Part shown: one piece after another, positions 45,575 to 56,000 of the stretch | How the letters are laid out: each line of letters starts with the position of its first letter | Numbering within the stretch: the first letter of the stretch is position 1 | Source of the DNA: Chrysopilus asiliformis | Taxonomy: Eukaryota > Arthropoda > Insecta > Diptera > Rhagionidae | Assembly (NCBI GenBank): GCA_964034945.1 | Contig: OZ035962.1 | Span: 97,941,784-98,005,783, forward strand | DNA: 64,000 nucleotides | Reading direction: 5' to 3' | The notes under the pieces: generated by a model | What the model saw: only the letters and a program-made list of their open reading frames with translations | What the model was told of the DNA's origin: nothing | Database searches by the model: none | Position numbers and translations under genes: made by a program

Positions 45575-46013
45575 AGGGTATCAAATTTAACAGATTTTTA
45601 CCGAGACGGTAATTTGGTTCATGTAAAAATGAATTACCGGATTCGGTAATTGTAGACATGCCTTGAGTCGTGTTTTCCGGCCCGGTTATTCGGTATCAAG
45701 AATCAACCGCGAGTGGCGCTAGTAATGTTTTTAGTTGTCAAATTTTTTCGCTGGTTTTTTGTTAATCTCATCGGACTGCAAATTTTTTCAATTTTGATAG
45801 CCGTTGCCACAATAGAAATTCAAAAGAATACATCAAACATGAATTTAAAGGTATGTGACAATCAAATTCGCAGTTCATGATTTGGTCACGTATCAAATAA
45901 AAGCGCTGTTCTCAAATCTGTGCTGTGGGATGTTCACATCAGAATATTTTCAGTCTTTTAATATTACCGAAAATACCGAATACCGAAAATTAAAAGAGGA
46001 TTGTGAATACCCT
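45575..46013. mobile_element. Inverted-repeat element of the 293-749 family (copy 2)
   Basis: It matches copy 1 from TCAAATTTAACAGATTTTTA to the right terminus, including CCGCGAGTGGCGCTAGTAAT. About 45 bp next to the left terminus are missing: the terminal AGGGTAT is followed directly by internal sequence. It has extra bases absent from copy 1, such as GGTAATTGTAGACATGCCTT, so copy 1 carries its own small deletions. Confidence 0.8.
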
Positions 46014-47258
46014 CATAGAGCCTAAAAATTTTGCAATAACTTTTCATTTGCGAAAAATCGCATATTTTTTGAATTTTTTAAATTCCCTTTCCTGCGGTAA
46101 AATATTTTTGACTTATGTTGTAAAAAACTGTATGTTAAATGTAACCAACTTTAAGTTTTTCTTTGAAAGGGACAGCTTTTATTTTCTTCGTATTTCTAAA
46201 ATTAAATTTTAATTGCTTTCAGTATGTATCATAAATGAAAACATCAAATTGAATTAGTAACACTTTAGTAAATTATACGAAAGCTGAAAAATAAAATTTT
46301 AAGTATCTCTTCAACATGAATTTAATATCGAATAAGAGCTAAAACTATTAATTTACAAATTGAAAAAAATTAACTCAAGCGTGAAGTTGCTTATTTGCTT
46401 GAGACAGAAGAAACTCATACCGCATCAATTTGATACATTTAAACTTTAATATTAGAAATTGTATTGTTGAGCAAGATCCAAATACAAAATTTTCTGTGAA
46501 TATTTGCCAACTTTTTGCACAAATAGCGCTACATTTCCACTTATTTTGTGGGAAATTAATAATAATGTTGAACGATAAATGTAAAAGTATAATAATCTGC
46601 TACCATACTTGTAGAAAGCAAATTCTACTAATATATAGATATATAAACGTATAATGATAATAAGGTGTACTTGTATATGGTGAGTAGCAAAAAGGTAGAT
46701 AGATATGTATGTTGATGGGTATTATAGGTCTTTCCTATGTTAAAGAGTTAGAGTTGAATTTTCCGCACGAATTCATTTTATTCGTATTGCAATCAACGAT
46801 CACTAAAGTTAAACATCTTGTTAGGGTTACTATGGAAATTTAATTCACGCGTAAAAGAAAGTACCCGCACTGTATTTGAACTCGTCTAAGGTACAAACAT
46901 CTCTTTTTTCTATCTAATACTGTATGTTTACATATTTATATTTTATGTATAGATAAGATACCATTGTTGGATATCTATATTTCGAAGGTCTTGTATTATC
47001 TTATGTGAAGAGGTGAATCCATCTGTATCAAAATCTTTGCCATGCTCCTTCTCTATGATTATGGCATAAATGTCTGCCTATATTTGTTTTGTTTTTGCAT
47101 TTTGGCACACAGAACTCAAGCAAAAGGTATATAATGTATGTATCATAAAAGTCCTTTATAATAAATATACATCAAGAATTTATTCTACACTCTAAAAGCT
47201 ATTGGAGATGGTTTTGTAGGAAATCTGAATTTTGAATGGGGTCGTTCAGGTCCTTCGG
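46014..47258. other. No gene recognised
   Basis: AT-rich sequence with short F- and I-rich chance frames. No element ends were seen. Confidence 0.4.
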
Positions 47259-47431
47259 TTGCGGTCTGAGATATGCTCTGAGATGTGCTCTGAGATGCGC
47301 TCTGAGCTGCGCTTTTAGATGCGGTCTAAGTTGCGGTCTGAGATGCGGTCTAAGTTGCGGCCTGAGATGCGCTCTGAGATGCGGTCTATGTTGCGACCTA
47401 AGATACGATCTGAGATGTTGTCTGAGATGCA
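47259..47431. repeat. 12-bp minisatellite, about 14 units
   Basis: The unit is close to GCGGTCTGAGAT, with TGCTCTGAGATG and TAAGTT variants. Because 12 is a multiple of three it opens frames on both strands (82, 60 and 96 codons) with four-residue periodicity, for example LRPHLRPQ on the minus strand. These frames are by-products of the repeat and not called as genes. Confidence 0.95.
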
Positions 47432-48125
47432 CAGCGACGAGATGTTCACGTCCAATCATGTGTTCAGGTGTTATCAATATGTAAGGCATGATGTCGCATA
47501 ATATTGAAACTAAAGGAATGGTAAATTGCTAGATTTCCTTTTTTTCGACTTTTTGGAATACATAAAAATAACGCCATAACATACATATACGACAGGTCAC
47601 AGCTGAAAATGTGAAATAAAACTGAAAATGCAATTCCCCAAAAAAATAGGTATTGCTCCAGTTGAGATTTTTTTTTGACTCAAATGAAAGGTAATGAGTG
47701 AAAATAAAACACAGTAAAAAATTGGAGATGTATGTTTTCAACAGCTACAGTGGTTTTAAATTAAAATTTTGGAAAAAATTGCCTATTTACTGAAAATATT
47801 CTTAATTTTGCGTTTTTTTTTTGTCTTTAAAACGGAAGAGATTTGGTGCGGAGAAGTGGTTGAAATATAAAAAATAGCTTTTTTTACCTTAAGGGTTGCT
47901 AACAAAAAACATGACACATTTAACTGGGAATGGATCTACAGTATTCTGACCGGGGGCAGGGGGGTTTCAAAAGACCGAAAATTAATGTGACGTATTTTAT
48001 GGATAGCTTCTTTTGGTAGAAACTTTATATTAATATAAAAACAACAATTCAATATTTTCAATAAAAATCATTTGTACAGAAAATGTTAACCTCCATTTTG
48101 AATTGTGTCATCAGAACAAAAGCCT
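47432..48125. other. No gene recognised
   Basis: AT-rich sequence with nothing recognisable. Confidence 0.4.
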
Positions 48126-48359
48126 GGGCACCAATCATGTATTCCGACGCGTCTCTGTCTTTCGACTTCGACGCAGCTTTTAACTCTTGACTTCGCCATA
48201 TCTGCAGCTTGAAATTTCGCGGAATCGTCACTATGAATCGAAACGTTATTCTGACTGTCACTCCGGGAAATTTGAAGCTGCTGATATGGCGAAGTCAAGA
48301 GTTAAAAACTGCGTCGAAGTCGAAAGACAGAGACGCGTCGCAATACATGATTGGTGCCC
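48126..48359. mobile_element. Fold-back palindromic element (copy 2)
   Basis: It starts GGGCACCAATCATGTATTCC and ends with the near reverse complement, TACATGATTGGTGCCC. Arms of over 100 bp are nearly perfect and span the whole unit except a centre of about 20 bp. It is clearly the same family as 4306-4538 and is better preserved. Two overlapping minus frames and one plus frame arise because both arms read the same sequence. Confidence 0.85.
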
Positions 48360-49417
48360 TGATTGATAGACATCCATTAAAGGAGCATTCAGGTGATCGA
48401 AGTTTGTTTGTACTTTCTATATTTTTTATTTTCTAAAGAAATTGCATAGAAATTTCTTGTAGTGTATTTTACAAATATAAATTGCTTGGTTATAGCTAGG
48501 ATTGGTGTGGCAATTCAGTTATGGTATATTTTTTATTTTATTTTGTTTCATTCATATGTACGAATATAAGCAAAATTTCTATCAGACTAAGTGTGTAGCA
48601 TTGGCAGCGAGTGAAAATATGGACATGCTGCATAGACATAGCGACATAAGAAGATGCTAAGGATAGAAGATGTGTTACATATGGATGGAATTAATTTAAT
48701 TAGAGGCCTCCTTAATCTAGGGCGGTGTTATAAACATTTTATATGCCGACATCTATATTCAGGACACACACGTACCTATAGTTAATGCTTTTGGGTGAAT
48801 ATCATAGGGGTTTTCGGCGTTTCAGTTCACAGTCGAAGTGATGTTTTCCCTTTTGTTAATTTTTGGGTCAGGTTTATGAGAGTTGATAAGAAAACGGAAC
48901 GGCTGCCACAGCTATTATGATGATGATGATTTCCCAGTTAGCTTTAGGTGGGAAAACGGACGACTTTTGGATAAGACAGGAAAACAATTTAATTGATTCA
49001 ATATACATTGTGTACAAGAATCGTTTTGGGCTTGTTCTTTGATATCCTGTTGGTAAAATCCGTTCGTACTCACACCTTTGGCGTTAAATGTGATTTCACC
49101 TTTCGTCAACGACCTTCATAAAACAAATAATAATATTACTAAACAAAATTTCAGGTAGAAATTATTAGAAATATCGATTTTTCTCGGTGATGTTCTGGGT
49201 GTTTGTATGTGTGACCTAATTTTATTTTTTGCGTGGTAAACTTAAATTTATATGAAGATCATTTTGGACTGGTCCAGATTTGAACAGATTTTCAATTAAA
49301 AGAATCAAAATTCAAACTTTAAATGAGAAAAATTATTTTTCATGAAGAAAAATAAAATTGAAATTCGCTTTTATTAAATTAATTAGTGAAATATCGACAC
49401 TCCTGATTTTAACTTTC
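48360..49417. other. No gene recognised
   Basis: Single-copy-looking DNA with a small (GAT)n run near 48917-48930. No credible gene. Confidence 0.4.
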
Positions 49418-49420
49418 TTA

Positions 49421-49931
49421 TGCGGCGGTCACACGACGCTGTTTTGCCAGCGCTAGTGACTGTTTAGCTGTTAGCAGCCGTTTCAGCAGCACCGTGTGAA
49501 CCATAGTGCTTTGCTACTACCAGCAGCAGCGTGATGGTTTTAGCAGCGCTCGTGAAGTAGAGACCGTTCTACTTTGCCAGCGCTACTAGGGATCACGTGA
49601 CCCCCCTGTCACATGATTTCTGAGCTGTCAAAAGTCTGATAAGAGGTAAAGTTTGTTTATTGTAAGTTGTTATTTTACGTTTATTTATTTAAATTTTTGT
49701 TGAACGTCTATTATTTAAAAAATCTCCCAGATTAAAATGTCAAACCACTGTTTTGCTACTTGCTAACGCTACTAAAGTAGAAATCGTGTGAACCCTCTCA
49801 GTACGCTGGCTGCTGTTACTACTTGCCAGCGCTACTAACCAACAGCAGCCAGCGCTACTAACCAACAGCAGCCAGCGCTACTAACCAACAGCAGCCAACA
49901 GCTGGCAAAACAGCGTCGTGTGACCGCGGCA
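49421..49931. mobile_element. Harbinger-like MITE with TTA target duplication
   Basis: TGCGGCGGTCACACGACGCT at the left is mirrored by GCGTCGTGTGACCGCGGCA at the right and the match continues to GTTTTGCCAGC, giving ends of about 31 bp. TTA flanks both sides (49418-49420, 49932-49934), the 3-bp signature of PIF/Harbinger transposition. The interior has many CAGCAGC and GCCAGCGCTACTA words and an AT-rich middle. No transposase. Confidence 0.85.
49825..49893. repeat. 23-bp tandem repeat, three units
   Basis: Three identical units start GCCAGCGCTACTAACCAACA, lying beside the right inverted repeat of the Harbinger-like element. Single related words (GCCAGCGCTACTA) occur elsewhere in the element. 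Confidence 0.95.
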
Positions 49932-49934
49932 TTA

Positions 49935-50511
49935 GGCGCGCTATTTACATCTGACACTTAATTCAGTGAATTAAATTCTGTGACAAAACATTCATGTTGC
50001 ATGACTTTTTACGTTACAACACGAAATTCCAGCATTTTATTTTGAAAGAAGTCTCTTCTGAACTTTTTTCCGGAAAACGTCTCTACTGAAATTCTGAGAA
50101 CTAGAAAAAAAATCTAAAAAAAATACTTTTGTGAAGAGGTATATTGTTACATATCTGTGCATACTCGTTATTTGCCAAGTTAAAGTTCTGTGCACAAGTT
50201 TTTTAGCACCAAAAAAACTACATATGGCTTCGGGACTTCCATTTCGAATATTGAAATTCTAACACCAGCTCCGTTATCAGCGGAGCCGAAAAAAAATGCC
50301 AGTTTTTCGGGAGAAAAATGAGGAAAAAAAACATTTGCGGTATCCTTACCCCAGATTCGTGATCAGTCACCCCGAAATCAGCAAATGCCAATGGGAAAAA
50401 GGCATTTGCGTTATCCTTACAGGACCTTCCGTTTCGAATTTTGAAAAAGACGAATCTGTGTGCAAAATTTACGAGTTTATGAATTAGTGAGTAAGTAATA
50501 TTTTGCTGTTA
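49935..50511. other. No gene; decayed repeat upstream of Helitron
   Basis: About 50230-50500 contains ACTTCCATTTCGAATATTG and CCTTCCGTTTCGAATTTTG, plus duplicated CATTTGCG-GTATCCTTAC-type words. Similar sequence precedes Helitron copy 1. No gene was seen. Confidence 0.4.
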
Positions 50512-51006
50512 TCATACTAATATATAAAAATGAATTGATGTCTGTCTGTCTGTCTGTTCCTCTTTCACGCAAAAACGGCAGAACCGATTGACTTGAAATT
50601 TGGCATGAGTGTCTGTGGTAGTTCTGGTTCCAACATAGGCATACGGAAAAGGAGCGCGAGGGATGGAGGAGTAAGGGGAGTGGGTAAAGTGGAGGAGTAA
50701 GGGGAGTGGGTAAAGTGATCTCGAAACTTATGTTACTCTTTCGCAGGGAAACTACTGAACCGATTGGCCTGAAATTTGGCATAGATGTTCGTTGGGGGTC
50801 CAGCCCCAACATAGACCCATTAAAAAGTAGCCCGAGAGGTGGGGGGAGTAAGGGGAGGAGGTTAAGTCATCTCGAAACCCTTTTTTCCCTCTAAGTTACT
50901 CTTTCCCACGATAACTACTGAACCGATTGGCCTGAAATTTGGCTCCAACATAGACCATAAAAAAATTGAAAAAACTTAACCCAACAACGACGGGTATGCA
51001 AGCTAG
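50512..51006 (+). mobile_element. Non-autonomous Helitron (copy 2)
   Basis: It starts TCATACTAATATATAAAAAT after A and ends GCAAGCTAG before T. The pre-terminal hairpin is weakened (ACCCAACAACGACGGGT instead of ACCCG...CGGGT). It shares with copy 1 the CTGT microsatellite, GAACCGATTGACTTGAAATT and a GGCATGAGTGTCTGTGGTAG word. A unit containing CCGATTGGCCTGAAATTTGG is repeated twice here but once in copy 1. Confidence 0.9.
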
Positions 51007-52869
51007 TATTATATATACATTATGAGAAATACGCATCCAACGCATATTTGATTTCCTCCACGATACGTAAAGCCCAAAAGGAAGGTATTTATTGATGGTT
51101 CTCAACACATATTTATGATTTTCTCCCTAAAATTGAATAGTTTTCAAAATATATATTCCATATTCTGCCAGTGTTCACTGCCAGTATTTCATAATTCTTT
51201 TTAATGGATGACAGAATAATTCACCGTGAATCTTTTCGTAAAAGTAATTTAATTTTGGCAAAATAAATTTGACAATATTTTTGCCAACCGCTGTTTTACC
51301 TGTCTAGAATATCAAACACATTCGATGACGATAAAGTCAAGAAAATTCCTTCTTTTAAACCCCTTTTCTGGTTTTTTTTTTTCCTTCTACTCCAAGTCAG
51401 TTCAATTTTGTTAGCAAAGCATTTGGTATGGAAAGTATTTTTCACTTGAGAGTATCTTATACGAAAATTCATTTTATTTGCGAATAACATCCCTCTTAGT
51501 CCTAATGTTGCACGCAAATCAAATAAATGCAAACAAGCATCTGCTCTCAACATTCATTCAAAATTCTAAGTGTCTGTATAGGAGCCATCGCCTCCTTATA
51601 CCTACTACTATACACACTTTATCATTAAGGACCTTTTAGAAAATGTAGCTATCACATCCCAATAGACGGCTATATGTGAGGCATTACTGACATACAGCGC
51701 GGTATCCTCGTCATTCATCGACATCAGTCGAAAATTTTATTTTCACATTGAATGTTTCAATTTGGTATTCAGGAAAAGGAATCTTCGGCTCCTCTCCTGA
51801 TACAAGAACGATGGGATGGGTAAAGGGAACAAAAAGGATTCATCGATGTGAATCATATCGAATAGTATGTGCCGCTACTATACTGGCCTATATTTCTTCT
51901 TTTATGGAGTTAAACCCCTTAAAGAAGACTTATGGAAATGATTTCCTTTATTTTCTGCAAATTTATTGATGAATCCCTTTTCGAAGTTTCCTCTTAAGCG
52001 AGCTGCTAGTTATAAAATGGCCTCGCTCGTTTTCATAGGAAAAATACATTCAGTACTAAAGGGCTGACTTGAAGAAAAAAAAAATCGGAGTATAATTTTT
52101 CCCCCGGGGGGGGGGGGGGGGGGGGGGGGGAGAGAATACAGGCAGAAAATATCTCTACACACATTGCCACCCATATTAGACCGATGAGATGAGATGTAAA
52201 GAAATGAATTTCTTTGGGCAAGAAGAAGTGGCATTTGTTACAAATGGCAGAGTTTTCGCACAAATAACATTTGAAAAACAAGATATGAAAAACATTTTTT
52301 ATTTATTTAATTTTTCTCGTTTTTTTTTCCCCCAGTACTTCTTTGCATGAGTGATTGTGTGTTTCTGCAAACGTATGTGGCAACAATTTTTTGTGGTATT
52401 GCATGTGCTATTCAAAAAATTTTTCATTTATTCGTTCGTTTTCCTTTTCGACATATGGGTAAAAGGAAGTTACCACAGCCAGTGGGACATACTCTTTGGC
52501 GCTCCTTTTTTGCATTTTATGATTATTTATTACTTTGCATAAATTATCATAAAAATGGATATTAGAACCCTTTTTAAGAGAATTTTTCTGAAGGATTTTT
52601 ATTAAAAAAAAGAAAGCCTTTAAATAAAGAGTTGCATGGCCAAAGGGGACAACACGTAAAAGAGAGAAAAACCTTCTTGTGTACTTTTCAATTTTCTAAA
52701 ACGAATTGAAATATCAGAAGTATCATAAGTAGTACGTGTTTTGATTGGAAAACAATCTCTTTATGGCACAGTAAACAAGTTTTAATATTAAAGATGCGTA
52801 ACGGGCTTAAGGATACATTTTTACTGTCCTCTTCTACAGAAGGAAAGTATGGTATTTGTGACTGAGACC
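51007..52869. other. No gene; long homopolymer G run
   Basis: Nothing coding is supported. CCCCC followed by 25 G lies at 52101-52130. Frames around it (74, 82 and 85 codons) are short and without domains. Confidence 0.4.
52101..52130. repeat. C5-G25 homopolymer tract
   Basis: Five C then 25 G, directly before AGAGAATACA. The true length in the genome may differ because such runs are hard to sequence. Confidence 0.9.
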
Positions 52870-53020
52870 GACTCAAGATCGGAGGCATAGAGAAAATTTC
52901 TGGTCAGTAGGAAATTCGTTTCGGTATGTCAGTTTTAGGTATCTTAAATAACTCGAGAAAGCGTTGAGCTAGCGACTTGAAATTTTTTGTAAATGAGTTT
53001 TACGAAAATCGTGATTTTTT
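52870..53020 (-). repeat. R1 tail fragment, minus orientation
   Basis: TCTTAAATAACTCGAGAAAG, GAGCTAGCGACTTGAAAT and GTTTTACGAAAATCG are the reverse complement of the R1 tail seen near 18790-18850 and 32105. Only this part is present. Confidence 0.65.
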
Positions 53021-56000
53021 AGGCATACATTGTAATCTTATCAATGTTAAGACCTTTCATAAACTCGGTGGTCCTAACTAAACTACCCCGATTTGTTGAC
53101 GAAATTTAGTATATCCTCGAGGGAATCCACTAAACTTCCTCTTATCAAAATCATTAGTGATAGTTACTGCTCGCTGTTAACGACACCATGAGTCTAAACT
53201 GCTGTCACGACATTTTGAGGGGTTGCAGTGAAAAAGTATTGATCCATGGTCGCTATCAATAAATTGTTGGCACTCTATGGAAAACTGTTCATTTTTTTAC
53301 CTAATTTCCACGTTTAAATCAGTGCATTTTCGAATCTCATTCAAAGAAAGTTTTGAAAAAAAAACACCAATTTAAAAACTATTTGGAAATTAATAAAAAA
53401 AATATGAGAGACTCTTTTTCCAATAATTTCCATTTCCATTGTACATAAAGTTCTATAAGTCGTCATACAACACACGACATTTTTTTCACATCAGCAAGTG
53501 AGCTCTTCAATTAATTAAAGTGCTGAATAGAAAGCTTAATGAACTGATGTTAAGTGCAGAGATATTTAAGCTTTATAGTACTCTCATCCTCATTCCAATA
53601 AAATCGTATGTGATTTTCCCAGTTTGTATTTAGATAGAACCTCATAAATTGTAATGGCGTTACATAAGTTCATATGAAATGGATTTATGGTGGATGGAAA
53701 AAAAATAGAATGTACCAATATTGTAGATATAGAACTCATACAAATGTACATATTAACAAATCGAATATACATAGATAGTTTTGGTACATTACAAAATCGT
53801 AAGAGTTTACGTTTTCGTTTTTGCTCAATATTGTCTATATAGAATATATGAACGACCCATGCACGGTCGATTTATTCTTCCATCGTTATCCTGATTTATC
53901 AGATTTAATTAATTAACCATTACAAAATTATATGATTTCGTTACAACCACTGCTAATCCCAATGAAATCTACACACGGCGACAAACACATTCAGCCGGTA
54001 TCTTAACAATACCGGTATATATGTATGTACCAAAAAGCCTATAATACTAAATGCGTTACTCATTTAGACCAATGGTATATACAGAATAGTATTAGAGTTT
54101 TTTTTTCATAAGTTTACGTGTACATTTGTAGATACATTCGGAATTTAGCAAACCAACAGATAAATGAAAAGAAAAAGCATAGACATGTCCAAAAGTAATC
54201 CTTCCCATCCTTTATATTCTACAAATATACGTAATTCGTATGTAATACTTTACAATGTGTATGTAGAAGTTTATATGTTAGTTGTTGCTTTTATTTTTTT
54301 TCTGGTTTTTGGTTGCCTATACCTTTTGGGTCCCTTTAGTCGTTAGTTCAAGTTGATCCGTCCCCTTGATGGCGATTTCAAATTAAGATAGTGATTTTTT
54401 GTTGTTGCTTTTGTCGTTGTTTTAAATAATATAAATTATCCTTTTCGGTGTTATCTATATGTCAAGTTTGCACGCAACGTAAACCTCGTTTTTATATACC
54501 TTTTGCGGTTTTTACGATATTGAGTTGAAATAACCACCCCCGTTTCGAAAAACAAAAAAATAAATAAAACGAAGCAGTTTCTGTAGCTAAAACTAAACTA
54601 GCTTTGGAGTTGTCTTAAAAAAACCAAATAGGGACGGCAAGAGGCGATTTTTGTGTTAGAATATAGGCGGGCGCAGGAAAGCACTTTTAGTCGGGTTCAC
54701 GGGTTCAATTCCATTTCGCTAACAACGACAGGTTGGTTTTAACGAGAGGATAGAACGATGAATTAGATAATTTTTCCTATCGCGTTCGGTCGATGGATTT
54801 TTATTTTTACTCTTATCCCTCATTTTGGCCACCGCTAAAACCGCTAATACCCGTCCGACACCAGTGGCCCGATTTATATCCTGCGTTCGTAATTTCTACC
54901 AGTTGAAGACCATATCTCGTTTGACATATAGAGGAAAACCAAAGAGAAACGGGAGAAAGCCTGATGGTCTTGTTGTTGTTTTATGCGTGTCAAGATAATT
55001 TGTTAGGTTTTCCATTTTCTTTTCTTGCCTTCGTGTCCAATCGAGGATTCTGATGTATTTTTTTCTAATGTAGTTCTAGAAGCCTTAATCCCTATCCTCC
55101 ATCGCCGCTCTCCCTAGAAATTCTTGCATCTACTCTATTATCAACACTTTACTTAGCCAAACATTCAAACTCCGTCATCCTACCACCCCCTTTCAATGGC
55201 AGCATTTTCCAAGAACATGAGTTTTGTGCAAGAGGATAATTTATATTAAGGTACGGTATCAAAGTATAAGGACTCTTGTCTAGCTGAAATATAAATTTAG
55301 GTCACAGTGTGCATGCTTTCAAAGTATTTCAAGAAAAAAATAGCATAGAAATACAGTAGTTCCCCATAGTCCTTCGAATAAGGAAAATACCCCGAAGCTA
55401 AAAGTATAGAAGAGAGAAAAATTTTTTTTTGTTGGACTTTTTCCGGATTAAGAAACTTGGGGTGACAACTCTTTTTCTCAGCAATGTTAAAGCCAAGTTA
55501 GAGGGTATTACAATTGTGATCGATGTTAAGACTTTTACGTAACAAAATGAAATGTGTGAATGTAACCAAGTTCTTTAAGCTGTCTAATTTCATTCACTTA
55601 ACGAATATTAAATGTTTTAGGAAATGCTGATAGCCTCGTTAGCGTTACTTAATCGCGGACAATTATAAATTAATGCTAAATACAAAATCCGTATTGTTAA
55701 ATTGAGTTTTCACTCTGAGAAATTGGATTTCCAAACTGTTATCAGTTAACAATTAATTTTTACGAGTTTTTGAACAAGGATTTCCCGGGTACGTTTGGTC
55801 TATCACCGTAGGTATATAGCTCAAAGACATTAAAAAACTACACTAAATTCTGCCGCAATATGTTTAAAAAATTTCACTAACGGCTTAAGTTGGCATCCGT
55901 CCTTTTTTCCCCTCACAACGACCTCTTTCAAGGAAGTCCGGGAGGGTTTTCTTCAATGTGTCCGGGGTTTTTTGAGCCAATTAAAAAGTTTATTTCATAA

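Noticed and set aside
47199..47501. Frames rich in LRPHLRPQ or CGLRCAL
   Set aside because: By-products of the 12-bp minisatellite, open on both strands.
48058..48436. Overlapping frames on both strands with similar peptides
   Set aside because: They are the two arms of the fold-back element read in opposite directions.
54689..54705. B-box-like GGTTCAATTCC, possible tRNA
   Set aside because: No A box at a suitable distance upstream and no acceptor stem could be folded.
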